This document shows positions 45,819 to 55,075 of a stretch of 64,000 nt of DNA, piece by piece; the stretch's first letter is position 1; every line of letters begins with the position of its first letter. The stretch is from Ferruginibacter sp. GTDB taxonomy: Bacteria > Bacteroidota > Bacteroidia > Chitinophagales > Chitinophagaceae. Made by a program: the position numbers and the translations under genes. The notes below the pieces were generated by a model that did not search any database, had not been told where the DNA came from, and saw only the letters and a program-made list of their open reading frames with translations. The stretch is taken from positions 56,325 to 120,324 of the forward strand of contig NZ_JAQBNR010000048.1 in NCBI RefSeq assembly GCF_028288465.1, read 5' to 3'.

Positions 45819-47318
45819 TTACTTAAATCTTGTTATAATACCCGTAACCGTATCTTTTGTAAGATCAAACAACGGCTGCGGATAAATGCCTGATAAAAAT
45901 ATAGCCACCACGATAATGCTTAATGCAATTTGCTCATTCACAGAAATTTCTTTCATGTTTGTAGTAAGCGCATTTACCTGTCCGTAAAATACTTTCTGCA
46001 CCATGGTTAAAGTATATACCGCAGCCAGAATAATACTTACCAAAGCCACGGTAGCAATCCAGCCATTAAACTGGAATAGCCCACTGAACATCATGAACTC
46101 GCCCACAAATGCATTGGTTAATGGCAACGCGATATTGGCAAAACCAATTACCACCAGCATAATGGTAAGCACCGGCGCTTTATGGGCAATACCACTTAAC
46201 TGGGATATTTTTCTAACGCCCAATTGACGTTCAATCATTTCAATAACAATCCACAAACCGATGATATTGATACCGTGGTTGAACATTTGAATCATCACCC
46301 CTTCCAGGCCGATTTGTTTGGTGGTGAAAATGGTGGCGCTCATTAACCCAATATGAGCGATAGAGGAATAGGCAACCAATCGCTTTAAATCATCCTGCTT
46401 AATAGCTAACAGACTTGCGTATACAATTCCAATGACAGATAAAATAATCACAGCGGTATCGAATTTTGCAACCGCCAGCGGAAACATTGGCAACAGCCAG
46501 CGCACCACGCCAAACAATCCCATTTTTACCATTACACCACTTAGTACCATGGTAACCGCTGAAGGCGATTGCTCGTATGTATCGGGCTGCCAGGTATGAA
46601 AAGGAAATACCGGCATTTTGATGGCAAAGGCGATGAAAAACAACCAGAATAACCAGCTCTGCTGATCAGCCGTTAACTGTGCAGCATAAAAATAATTGAT
46701 AGCAAAACTATGTGCTGAAATTATTTTACCAGTTGCATCCTGGGTTGCTGCCGTTTGCAAATAAATATAGATGATGCCTACCAGCATCAGTAAAGATCCG
46801 GTAAAAGTGTAAATGAAAAATTTGAACGTCGCCTGTATTCTTTTATCGCCGCCCCAATTGCTGCATAAAAAATAAACGGGTATAATAGCCAGCTCCCAAA
46901 AGAAATAAAACAACAGGGCATCTGACGCTAAAAAAACTCCCATCAAGCCAGCCTGCGTTAACAGCAACAAGCCATAAAATGAATTGGCATTTTTATATTG
47001 ATCTTTATAAGTTGCTACAAAGATTACAGGAAAAGATATGGCGGTTAACAGGGTAAGAATTCTGCCCATACCATCCAGTGAAACAGAAAAACTGGCACCG
47101 ATATATTTCAGCCATTCGTAATTAAAAGTCAATCCGCTCAATGCTTTATTACTGGCGTAATAAATACTGCCCAATGAAACACACAACGTAACCACAGAAG
47201 AAAATAAAGCCCATGATTTAACGGTTGCATCTTTTTTAAAGAAAAAAGTAATTAACCCCGCCACCAACGGAAAGAAAATTAAAACATGCGGAAATGTTAT
47301 CGAAATATCTTGATCCAT
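45819..47318 (-). CDS. nuoM: NADH-quinone oxidoreductase subunit M
   Basis: A 499-residue antiporter-like membrane subunit. Signatures include the FYFFWELAIIPVYFL glutamate segment, FPFHTWQPDTYEQSPSA and AYSSIAHIGLM. It pumps protons with NuoL and NuoN. It follows nuoL with a 9-base gap. Confidence 0.96.
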   Translation of the reverse strand: MDQDISITFPHVLIFFPLVAGLITFFFKKDATVKSWALFSSVVTLCVSLGSIYYASNKALSGLTFNYEWLKYIGASFSVSLDGMGRILTLLTAISFPVIFVATYKDQYKNANSFYGLLLLTQAGLMGVFLASDALLFYFFWELAIIPVYFLCSNWGGDKRIQATFKFFIYTFTGSLLMLVGIIYIYLQTAATQDATGKIISAHSFAINYFYAAQLTADQQSWLFWLFFIAFAIKMPVFPFHTWQPDTYEQSPSAVTMVLSGVMVKMGLFGVVRWLLPMFPLAVAKFDTAVIILSVIGIVYASLLAIKQDDLKRLVAYSSIAHIGLMSATIFTTKQIGLEGVMIQMFNHGINIIGLWIVIEMIERQLGVRKISQLSGIAHKAPVLTIMLVVIGFANIALPLTNAFVGEFMMFSGLFQFNGWIATVALVSIILAAVYTLTMVQKVFYGQVNALTTNMKEISVNEQIALSIIVVAIFLSGIYPQPLFDLTKDTVTGIITRFK

Positions 47319-47327
47319 ATCTTCTGA

Positions 47328-49238
47328 TTACAAAAACAATTGAATGATAAATAAAACTAAAATCGCAATAACCATCATCAGCATATAAGCGCTTACCTGG
47401 CCCGTTTGCAATAAACGTATCTGGCGGCTGCCGTAATTGACTGCCTTACCCACACCATTTACAAAACCATCAATCCCTCTTTTCTCAACCACGTTGCTAA
47501 AGAATCCGGCGATTGATTGTACTGGTTTTACAATGATGGCATCGTAAAATTCATCTACATACCATTTATTACTGATCGCTTTGGCCAGGCCAGTTTCTTC
47601 TTCATTTGTTTTTTCATATTTGCTGAATTTGTTCCAGGCATACAATAATGCGACCAGGGCGCCCACAACAGATACCGCCATCAACGCATATTCGGTAGCG
47701 TGTGATAACTCGTGGGCTGCGCCCAAAGCAGCAACATGCTCATTGCTTTTTGCAAAGATGGGTTCCAGAAACGCTTCCAGCCGGTGCCCGTTTGGCATAA
47801 ATACTTTTGGTATTCCAATCCACCCGCCAACCACAGCCAGTATGGCCAGTACAATTAAAGGTATTGTGATTGCCGAAGGACTTTCATGCAGGTGATGTTC
47901 CTGATCGTGCGTTCCGCGAAATTTACCAAGAAAAGTCATGGCGTATAAACGAAACATATAAAAAGCAGTCATGAAAGCGGTCAGCACTCCAATACCCCAG
48001 TAAACAGGGTTCTTTGCAAATGCTTCCGCCAGTATTTCATCTTTGGAAAAAAAACCCGAAAAAGGAGGCATACCTGCTATAGCAAGACAGCCCAACAAAA
48101 AGGTGATGTTCGTAATGCTCATGTACTTTTTCAAGCCGCCCATATTGCGCATATCCTGCTCTCCACCCATTGCATGTATCACACTGCCTGCACCAAGAAA
48201 TAGTAAGGCTTTAAAGAAGGCATGTGTCATAACATGAAAAACTGCACCCGTGTAGGCTCCCACGCCCAGGCCTAAAAACATATAGCCCAATTGACTTACC
48301 GTAGAATAAGCCAATACCTTTTTAATATCATTTTGTTTTAAGGCGATTGTAGCTGCAACGACAGCTGTAGCCAAACCAATTACAGCAATTACAGATTGAG
48401 TAAGCGGTGCCATGGTAAATAAAATATTGCTGCGGGCAATCATATAAATACCGGCAGTCACCATCGTTGCTGCATGTATCAACGCACTCACCGGTGTCGG
48501 ACCCGCCATAGCATCCGGTAACCAGGTGTATAAAGGTATTTGTGCACTTTTACCGGTAGCTCCTAAAAATAATAATAGTGTGATGCCACCAATATCAAAT
48601 GAAGACAATTTTGAAACGCCGTCAAAAACATCATGGTAATTGGTTGTGCCCAGTTTTGCAATCAGCCAGAAAACCGCCAGCAAAAATCCAAAATCACCAA
48701 TGCGGTTCATGATAAATGCTTTCTTTGCAGCATCGTTGTTGGCATTATCTTTAAACCAAAAACCTATCAGCAGGTAAGAACATAAACCAACGCCTTCCCA
48801 ACCAATAAACATGATAATATAATTGGCTCCCATTACCAGCAGCAACATCGAAAAAACAAACAAATTCAGGTATGCAAAATACTTTGCAAAATCTTTTGGC
48901 GCTTCTTCATGCATGTAAGAAGTAGAATAAACATGAATGAGAAAACCTACACCGGTAATGATCAGTAAAAAAAGAGAAGACAACTGGTCAATCTGGAAAT
49001 CAAATCCAACTTTCAGCGAAGCTGTATGAATGAAATCGAAATAATGAGCGACATGGGTATTGCCATTTTTTACCTGGAAGAAAACAAAAAGGCTGATTAA
49101 AAATGATCCTAAAATTACACCGCTGCCAATGATGCCGGTCAGTGATTTTGACAAATGATTTCTTCCCAAACCATTTATTAAAAAGCCAATCAATGGTAGA
49201 AAAGGTATCAGCCAAACTATTTGTAAAGTATTACTCAT
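47328..49238 (-). CDS. nuoL: NADH-quinone oxidoreductase subunit L
   Basis: A 636-residue distal proton-pumping subunit with the long lateral helix. Signatures include FIGWEGVGLCSYLLIGFW, LPDAMAGPTPVSALIHAATMVTAG and AYSTVSQLGYM. The ATG at 49238 is followed upstream by a GC-rich hairpin repeat within the nuoK-nuoL gap. Confidence 0.96.
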   Translation of the reverse strand: MSNTLQIVWLIPFLPLIGFLINGLGRNHLSKSLTGIIGSGVILGSFLISLFVFFQVKNGNTHVAHYFDFIHTASLKVGFDFQIDQLSSLFLLIITGVGFLIHVYSTSYMHEEAPKDFAKYFAYLNLFVFSMLLLVMGANYIIMFIGWEGVGLCSYLLIGFWFKDNANNDAAKKAFIMNRIGDFGFLLAVFWLIAKLGTTNYHDVFDGVSKLSSFDIGGITLLLFLGATGKSAQIPLYTWLPDAMAGPTPVSALIHAATMVTAGIYMIARSNILFTMAPLTQSVIAVIGLATAVVAATIALKQNDIKKVLAYSTVSQLGYMFLGLGVGAYTGAVFHVMTHAFFKALLFLGAGSVIHAMGGEQDMRNMGGLKKYMSITNITFLLGCLAIAGMPPFSGFFSKDEILAEAFAKNPVYWGIGVLTAFMTAFYMFRLYAMTFLGKFRGTHDQEHHLHESPSAITIPLIVLAILAVVGGWIGIPKVFMPNGHRLEAFLEPIFAKSNEHVAALGAAHELSHATEYALMAVSVVGALVALLYAWNKFSKYEKTNEEETGLAKAISNKWYVDEFYDAIIVKPVQSIAGFFSNVVEKRGIDGFVNGVGKAVNYGSRQIRLLQTGQVSAYMLMMVIAILVLFIIQLFL

Positions 49239-49266
49239 AAGCCCTAAACCCCTTGAGGGGATTTTT
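49239..49266. repeat. GC-rich hairpin repeat directly before nuoL
   Basis: AAGCCCTAAACCCCTTGAGG and the following bases contain the perfect stem CCCCTTGAGGGG next to a T run. It abuts the nuoL start codon and resembles the element at 54579-54605 before nuoF. Confidence 0.65.
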
Positions 49267-49354
49267 ACCTACAACTTTAAAAGTGTAGTTTTTGATAAAA
49301 TAAAATATCTTTTAATTACAAAATTCTCGTCCTGTCTTTATACTAAATACTCGC

Positions 49355-49379
49355 TACTTAATTCTTGTACTTAATTCTT
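49355..49379. repeat. 12-bp direct repeat overlapping the nuoK stop
   Basis: TACTTAATTCTT occurs at 49355-49366 and 49368-49379, one base apart, and overlaps the last codons of nuoK. The flanking bases (TACTAAATACTCGC) are a degenerate continuation. Confidence 0.75.
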
Positions 49380-49694
49380 CAACCTGTTCAAAAAATTCAC
49401 ATCCACCGAGTGGGTATTTCTATACATCATCACGATAATAGCCAGGCCCACACTCACTTCCGCAGCTGCTACCACCATAATAAAAAATACAAATATTTGT
49501 GCATCGCTGCCGGCAGTCGGCAACGTGGACACATGCGTATATAATTTCGAAAAAGCTACCAGTAATAAATTAGCCGCATTCAGCATTAATTCAATACACA
49601 TGAAAATAATGATGGCATTTCTGCGTGTCAACACGCCGACTACGCCGATACAAAATAACGCTAAGGCTAAAAAAATGTAATAATTTATAGGCAT
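49371..49694 (-). CDS. nuoK: NADH-quinone oxidoreductase subunit K
   Basis: A 107-residue three-helix subunit with the conserved glutamates in the second and third helices (IELMLNAANLLLVAF and AAAEVSVGLAIIVM). It is standard in length. Confidence 0.95.
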   Translation of the reverse strand: MPINYYIFLALALFCIGVVGVLTRRNAIIIFMCIELMLNAANLLLVAFSKLYTHVSTLPTAGSDAQIFVFFIMVVAAAEVSVGLAIIVMMYRNTHSVDVNFLNRLKN

Positions 49695-49764
49695 ATGCTA
49701 TGTAATACTTTGCTTAAAGGTCGATGCAACGGGTTTAAAATATTGTTGTTGTATTAGTTCTTAT

Positions 49765-50271
49765 CTAGGCTTCTTTTTTTGAAATTACCACCGCACCAAT
49801 CATTGCACTTAAAAATAACACACTGCTTATTTCAAAGGGAAACACATAATCTGTAAATAATAATTTTCCTAAATTCTCAATCAAACCACCCGTGCCATTA
49901 TTGGTTTCCATTAAATGACGTCCCTGCGCACTTTGTTTTAAAGCTGCAACCAATACAAGCATCAAACTGGCACCGGCAATGGTACCGCCGTATAGAATAT
50001 ATTTATTTTTTTGCGGTGGTGCAGACTCTTCATTTAAGTTCATCAGCATTACCACAAATAAAAACAGCACCATTATGGCGCCGGCATAAACAATGATATT
50101 TACAATGGCTAAAAACTGGGCATTCAGCAAAATATAATGGCCGGAAATTGCAAAAAATGTAATGATCAAAAATAAAATACTGTGCACCGGGCTTTTACTG
50201 GCGACTACCATAATGGCGCCGCCTACAGCCACTGCACTTAACAACCAAAATAAAATCTGTGTAATGCTCAT
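49765..50271 (-). CDS. nuoJ: NADH-quinone oxidoreductase subunit J
   Basis: A 168-residue subunit with five membrane helices, including IVNIIVYAGAIMVLFLFVVMLMNL. It is part of the membrane arm at the quinone-site end. Confidence 0.94.
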   Translation of the reverse strand: MSITQILFWLLSAVAVGGAIMVVASKSPVHSILFLIITFFAISGHYILLNAQFLAIVNIIVYAGAIMVLFLFVVMLMNLNEESAPPQKNKYILYGGTIAGASLMLVLVAALKQSAQGRHLMETNNGTGGLIENLGKLLFTDYVFPFEISSVLFLSAMIGAVVISKKEA

Positions 50272-50299
50272 TCTTTATAATTAACCTTTTTACAAACTA

Positions 50300-50845
50300 C
50301 TATTTAACTGCAACCCTGCCACCTTTTGCTTTTGCATATGCTTCGGGTTCTGTTACGGGGTTTGGTATCAGCAAATCTTCTTTACCATAAATAAATCCCT
50401 TGCGTTGAAAATTAGCCGGGGCAAAAGTCTCACTTAAATAAATCGCATCCTTCGGGCAGGCCTCTTCGCACAATCCACAAAAAATACAACGCAGCATGTT
50501 GATTTCATACCTGGCTGCATATTTTTCTTCGCGGTATAAATTTTCTTCGCCGGCTTTTCTTTCTGCAGCTTCCATTGTTATGGCTTCCGCAGGACACGCT
50601 ACTGCACATAAACCGCAGGCTGTACAATTTTCTCTTCCGGCCTCATCCCTGTTTAAAATGTGTAAACCCCTGAACACAGGACTGAATGGTCTCGTCTTTT
50701 CAGGATAGCTGATGGTGGGTGCCTTTTTAAACATATGGCCAAACGTAATAGACATGCCTTTGAAAATAGCAGGCAGATAAGCACGCTCCAACAATGTCAT
50801 TGGCTTTCGATCTACCGTTTTGGCTCTGTTTGTTAATGCTTGCAT
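50300..50845 (-). CDS. nuoI: NADH-quinone oxidoreductase subunit I
   Basis: A 181-residue ferredoxin-like subunit with two [4Fe-4S] cluster motifs, CTACGLCAVACP and CIFCGLCEEACP, carrying electrons toward NuoB. It is standard in length. Confidence 0.96.
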   Translation of the reverse strand: MQALTNRAKTVDRKPMTLLERAYLPAIFKGMSITFGHMFKKAPTISYPEKTRPFSPVFRGLHILNRDEAGRENCTACGLCAVACPAEAITMEAAERKAGEENLYREEKYAARYEINMLRCIFCGLCEEACPKDAIYLSETFAPANFQRKGFIYGKEDLLIPNPVTEPEAYAKAKGGRVAVK

Positions 50846-50908
50846 ATATTTCGTATTTACGGCAACACAAAAAGTTGCGCAAAGATATTTTAATGTTTAG
50901 TAATGCTG

Positions 50909-51964
50909 CTATTTTGTTGTAAAATATAAAATAACCGCTCCTGTAGCCAGCATGTTGAACAATGCCAGCGGTAATAAAACCTTCCAACCTAAATTCATCA
51001 ACTGGTCATAGCGAAACCGCGGGATGGTCCATCTTACCCACATAAACAAAAACACAAAGAAAAATGCCTTGAATAAAAACATAAAAATGTGTGCTACCGC
51101 CATCCAGTTCTGCCCTATTTTTTCAACCATGTGACCATCATTCAAAAATGGAATATCATAGCCGCCAAAAAACAAACTCACCATTACCGAGCTGCTTACA
51201 AACATGTTAATGTATTCTGCAAAAAGATAAAAGCCGAGTTTCATAGAAGAATATTCTGTATGGTATCCGCCGATCAGTTCATTCTCTGCTTCGGCCAAGT
51301 CAAACGGGGTGCGGTTACATTCAGCAAACACACAAATCAGGAAAATTAAAAAACCCAGCGGTTGTTTGATCACATTCCAAACGCCGTCCATTTGCCCAAC
51401 TACCATTAACCTAAGGCTAAGCGTTCCTGTTATCATCAGCAAAGCTATCAGCGCAATGCCCATGGCCAGTTCGTAACTGATAATTTGCGAAGCGGCTCTT
51501 AAACCACCCATTAAAGAAAACTTGTTGTTACTGGCCCAGCTACCAATCATAATACCATACACACCCATACTCACTACACCAAAAACATATAAAATACCAA
51601 TATTGATGTCAGCAATCTGCAAATGAATTTCGCGGCCAAACAGGGTTACTGTATCGCCCCAGGGAATTACTGCACTCGTCATCATAGCTGTTAGCATGGC
51701 TAAGCTCGGACCAAGAATAAATAAAAATTTGGATGAAAAATTGGGGATGATTTCTTCTTTAAAAAACAATTTTAATCCATCTGCCAAAGGCTGTAATATA
51801 CCAAAGGGACCAGCACGGTTGGGGCCAATCCTGTCCTGCATTACTGCTGCCACTTTACGTTCTGCAAAAGTAGCGTACATGGCAATCACCAGCGATGACA
51901 TTACCACTACAATAATCAAAACCAGTTTCTCAATAATTAAAGGCAAATCAATGGATAATAACAT
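50909..51964 (-). CDS. nuoH: NADH-quinone oxidoreductase subunit H
   Basis: A 351-residue membrane subunit at the quinone site. Signatures include NRAGPFGILQPLADGLKL and NRTPFDLAEAENELIGGYHTEYS (split here across two neighbouring loops). Eight helices are predicted. It lies downstream of nuoG, separated by a 107-bp gap with a dispersed repeat. Confidence 0.96.
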   Translation of the reverse strand: MLLSIDLPLIIEKLVLIIVVVMSSLVIAMYATFAERKVAAVMQDRIGPNRAGPFGILQPLADGLKLFFKEEIIPNFSSKFLFILGPSLAMLTAMMTSAVIPWGDTVTLFGREIHLQIADINIGILYVFGVVSMGVYGIMIGSWASNNKFSLMGGLRAASQIISYELAMGIALIALLMITGTLSLRLMVVGQMDGVWNVIKQPLGFLIFLICVFAECNRTPFDLAEAENELIGGYHTEYSSMKLGFYLFAEYINMFVSSSVMVSLFFGGYDIPFLNDGHMVEKIGQNWMAVAHIFMFLFKAFFFVFLFMWVRWTIPRFRYDQLMNLGWKVLLPLALFNMLATGAVILYFTTK

Positions 51965-52006
51965 AGCTGTTGTATAAATATTTTTTTGTCGTCTTTAGTT
52001 CCTCTT

Positions 52007-52065
52007 TGGTACATCGTTGTGTCACTCACTTGTACATTCAAAGCACTGTGCATCCCTTTCAATTC
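52007..52065 (-). repeat. 59-bp dispersed repeat, copy 2
   Basis: This segment is the reverse complement of the one at 5463-5521, with about 85% identity and no gaps. The 25-base core at 52013-52037 is identical. It fills most of the gap between nuoG (stop at 52072) and nuoH (start at 51964). Confidence 0.8.
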
Positions 52066-52071
52066 GCCGGT

Positions 52072-53199
52072 TTACTTACCCTCATCAAAAGTATCCGAAT
52101 GTGCCGGGCCGTTTATTTCACTTAAATGAACTGTTGGCTTATTTACCTCACTTTCCGTATGGATATCCATCAGCAATCTCGGGCTTCGGCCGCCCAATAC
52201 TTCCTGTATGGTTTCTTTTGGCATCACCAACCCTTCATATTTTCCCTGCGAAATTACAGAATGACGGTTGATCTTCGTAACCCCTTCAGTCACCCAGTCA
52301 GTCGTTTTCTTTTTATCAAAACGGCAGGTATTGCAAATCCAGCCTGGCTTTCCGTCATAGCTTTGCACCTCGCCCCACTGATCTTTACGGGCAGTAACCC
52401 TGAACACTTCATCCCCTCTTAACCACAGTGTAGTCTTGCCGCAACATTTCGGATTTTCACAATCGCGGTGGGCATCTACGGGCTTGGTAAACCAAACCCT
52501 GTTTTTAAACCGGAAAGTTTTATCAGTTAATGCGCCAACCGGGCAAACATCAATCATATTGCCACTAAAATCATTGTCAATGGCTTTTGAAATATAGGTG
52601 GATATTTCAGCATGTTCGCCCCTGTCTAATATACCATGGACACGTTTATCCGTCAACTGATCCGCCACATAAGTGCAGCGATAGCAAAGAATACAACGAG
52701 TCATATGCAGCTGGATATAAGGCCCGATATCTTCCTTTTCAAAAGTGCGTCTTTTAAACTCGTAGCGGGTTCCTTCTTTACCATGTTCATAGCCAAGATC
52801 CTGCAAATGGCACTCACCAGCCTGGTCGCAAATAGGGCAATCTAGCGGATGGTTTAGTAATAAAAATTCTACCACGCCAGCCCTTGCATCTTTTACTTTA
52901 TCGCTGGTAATATTTTTTACAATCATGCCATCCATTACGGTGGTACGGCAACTGGCTACCAGCTTCGGCATTGGCCGCGGATCCGCGGTTGAACCTGCAG
53001 CTACCTCCACCAAACAGGTACGGCATTTTCCGCCACTGCCCTGCAGCTTGCTGTAATAGCACATGGCGGGAGGTGTAACATCGCCGCCAATAGTACGGGC
53101 GGCGTTTAATATTGTAGTACCGGGAGTTACCTCGATGGTGATGTTATCAATAGTGACTTTAAAATTCGCCGGTGGTTCTTTTTTTATTTCGTCAGCCAT
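52072..53199 (-). CDS. nuoG: NADH-quinone oxidoreductase subunit G, short form without the molybdopterin-like domain
   Basis: A 375-residue iron-sulfur subunit. An N-terminal [2Fe-2S] ferredoxin region has CYYSKLQGSGGKCRTC, followed by the His/Cys cluster region (HPLDCPICDQAGECHLQDL) and CILCYRCTYVADQ...CPVGAL. A final segment with CENPKCCGKTTLWLRGD and CNTC is the Fe4S4 portion at the head of the molybdopterin-oxidoreductase domain. The protein ends there, whereas E. coli NuoG has about 900 residues. The frame is clean and the operon is intact, so it is a short form and not a broken gene; I believe similar short forms occur in other Bacteroidota. Confidence 0.92.
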   Translation of the reverse strand: MADEIKKEPPANFKVTIDNITIEVTPGTTILNAARTIGGDVTPPAMCYYSKLQGSGGKCRTCLVEVAAGSTADPRPMPKLVASCRTTVMDGMIVKNITSDKVKDARAGVVEFLLLNHPLDCPICDQAGECHLQDLGYEHGKEGTRYEFKRRTFEKEDIGPYIQLHMTRCILCYRCTYVADQLTDKRVHGILDRGEHAEISTYISKAIDNDFSGNMIDVCPVGALTDKTFRFKNRVWFTKPVDAHRDCENPKCCGKTTLWLRGDEVFRVTARKDQWGEVQSYDGKPGWICNTCRFDKKKTTDWVTEGVTKINRHSVISQGKYEGLVMPKETIQEVLGGRSPRLLMDIHTESEVNKPTVHLSEINGPAHSDTFDEGK

Positions 53200-53222
53200 A
53201 TTTTTAAATAAATGCTTTTAAA

Positions 53223-54578
53223 TTAAGCGGTAACAGGTACATGAATCGGATCCGCGTAATGACGCAAACCGAAATTTTCAGTCAGGCATTTTTCAGGATT
53301 CAGTACATGCCATTCAAACTCATCCCTGAAATGACGGATCGCTGCCGCTACCGGCCAGGCTGCTGCATCTCCCAACGGGCAAATGGTGTTTCCTTCTATT
53401 TTTCGTTGAATGTCCCAAAGCAAGTCGATGTCTTTCATGTCACCTTTTCCGCTATCAATTTTCTTTAATATTCTTTCCATCCAGCCGGTTCCTTCACGGC
53501 ACGGGCTGCATTGGCCGCAGCTTTCATGATGATAGAACCTTGCCAGCGTCATGGTATTCTTTACCACGCACTGGTCTTCATCCAGCACAATAAATCCACC
53601 GCTACCCATCATACTACCTGTGGCAAAACCGCCATCACTCAGGCTTTCGTAGTTCATCAGTCGCTTCTCGCCTTTGGCTGTTGTGAGTAATAAATTAGCA
53701 GGCAGAATAGGAACAGAAGAGCCTCCAGGAATGCAGGCTTTTAATTTTTTACCATTGGGTATACCTCCGCAATATTCATCACTAAAAATAAAATCTTCTA
53801 CAGAGATGGTCATGTCAATTTCGTACACACCCGGTTTGTTGATGTTACCGCAGGCAGAAATTAATTTTGTACCTGTTGATTTTCCAACACCAATTTTTGC
53901 ATATTCTTCGCCGCCTTCATTTATAATCGGTACCACGGCTGCTATCGTCTCTACATTGTTTACAACGGTTGGTCTTTCCCAAAGGCCTTTTATTGCCGGG
54001 AAAGGAGGTTTGATTCTTGGGTTGCCCCTTTTACCTTCCAGGCTTTCAATCAGGGCTGTTTCTTCTCCGCAGATATAAGCACCGGCGCCACGTTGCACAT
54101 AAATCTCACAATCGAAACCGGTGCCCAAAATATTTTTTCCCAGAAAGCCATTTGCCTTTGCCTCATTAATTGCTTTTTCCAGGATATCGGGAATCCAGGC
54201 ATATTCACCGCGTATGTAGATATAACTTACATTGCTGCCCAAAGCGAAAGATGATACCACCATTCCCTCAATCAGCAAATGGGGAATAAATTCCATTAGA
54301 TACCTGTCTTTAAAAGTGCCGGGTTCGCTTTCATCCGCGTTTACTACCAGGTGCCTTGGCACACCTTCCGGCTTGGCAATAAAACTCCACTTCATCCCCG
54401 TTGGAAAACCAGCACCACCCCTGCCGCGCAAACCGCTTTTCTTCACTTCCTCCACAATTTCTGCCGGGGCCATTTTCAAGGCCTTTTCAACACTGCGGTA
54501 TCCACCTTCACGGCGGTATACTTCGAAGCCTGTGATGCCAGAAACATTTGCCTTATCTAATAATAATTTTCTTGCCAT
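53223..54578 (-). CDS. nuoF: NADH-quinone oxidoreductase subunit F
   Basis: A 451-residue flavoprotein that accepts electrons from NADH. It has the glycine-rich NADH/FMN motif GLRGRGGAGFPTGMKW, YIRGEYAWIPDIL, GAGAYICGEETALIESLEGKRG and the [4Fe-4S] cysteines of ESCGQCSPCREGTGWM plus a later CPLGD. It partners NuoE and NuoG. The start is preceded by a GC-rich hairpin repeat. Confidence 0.96.
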   Translation of the reverse strand: MARKLLLDKANVSGITGFEVYRREGGYRSVEKALKMAPAEIVEEVKKSGLRGRGGAGFPTGMKWSFIAKPEGVPRHLVVNADESEPGTFKDRYLMEFIPHLLIEGMVVSSFALGSNVSYIYIRGEYAWIPDILEKAINEAKANGFLGKNILGTGFDCEIYVQRGAGAYICGEETALIESLEGKRGNPRIKPPFPAIKGLWERPTVVNNVETIAAVVPIINEGGEEYAKIGVGKSTGTKLISACGNINKPGVYEIDMTISVEDFIFSDEYCGGIPNGKKLKACIPGGSSVPILPANLLLTTAKGEKRLMNYESLSDGGFATGSMMGSGGFIVLDEDQCVVKNTMTLARFYHHESCGQCSPCREGTGWMERILKKIDSGKGDMKDIDLLWDIQRKIEGNTICPLGDAAAWPVAAAIRHFRDEFEWHVLNPEKCLTENFGLRHYADPIHVPVTA

Positions 54579-54605
54579 AGCCCATTCCCCTTCAGGAGAT
54601 TTGTT
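54579..54605. repeat. Degenerate hairpin repeat directly before nuoF
   Basis: AGCCCATTCCCCTTCAGGAG and following bases resemble the element before nuoL in order (AGCCC, CCCCTT, (G)AG(G)(A)G, ATTT) and also abut the start codon. Confidence 0.5.
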
Positions 54606-54623
54606 TATGATTGATTTATTGCT

Positions 54624-55028
54624 TTACTGAAATCTGATTCCCTGCCTTGAAAATAAAACCCAGCGCTTACTTTTCTTAATCCACACTTCCAGTACCCGTA
54701 GCTTGAAATTACTTGCGGCGCCTTTTAATGTTGCCTTATAGTCACCCAGGAAACGCACATTTGCCATATTGCCATTCATGGTTATGGTAATACTATCTTC
54801 CTTTATATCCTGGTAACTGATATACCCGCTTTCCAGGTCCTTTATCAAATCAGCTTTTGTTTGTATCCATCCGTTGCTGTGTCCGTAACTCAACGCCTTG
54901 TCTGTTTGTTGGTTAATGGCAACAGTGTTTTTATTGACCAATGCCAGGTGGAATTCTTTCAGAGTTGCAGTTAATTTTTCTTCATCGCCAATTTGTGAAA
55001 ATCCGGAGAAGCAACTGGTGAACAACAA
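54624..55028 (-). CDS. Exported NTF2-like (SnoaL/DUF4440-type) small protein
   Basis: At least 134 residues, with the cystatin-like alpha+beta pattern of nuclear transport factor 2-like proteins (LTATLKEFHLALVNKN; GHSNGWIQTKADLIKDLESG; MANVRFLGDY; LRVLEVWIKKSKRWVLFSRQG). This family ranges from enzymes to small-ligand binders, so no function is assigned. Upstream of the TTG at 55028 the frame continues to give KTLKFLLTILLFTSCFSG, a good export or lipoprotein signal, but contains no ATG, GTG or TTG; the first codon after the stop is ATT (55058), with CTG at 55049 as another choice. The true start is therefore probably non-canonical or affected by a sequencing error. It is inserted between nuoE and nuoF. 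Confidence 0.75.
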   Translation of the reverse strand: MLFTSCFSGFSQIGDEEKLTATLKEFHLALVNKNTVAINQQTDKALSYGHSNGWIQTKADLIKDLESGYISYQDIKEDSITITMNGNMANVRFLGDYKATLKGAASNFKLRVLEVWIKKSKRWVLFSRQGIRFQ

Positions 55029-55075
55029 TATGGTTAATAAAAATTTCAGTGTTTTAATTTATAATTTACCCTCTT

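Noticed and set aside
52072..53199. NuoG as a truncated pseudogene
   Set aside because: The frame is uninterrupted, the cluster cysteines are intact and the operon is complete; a short family form is more likely.
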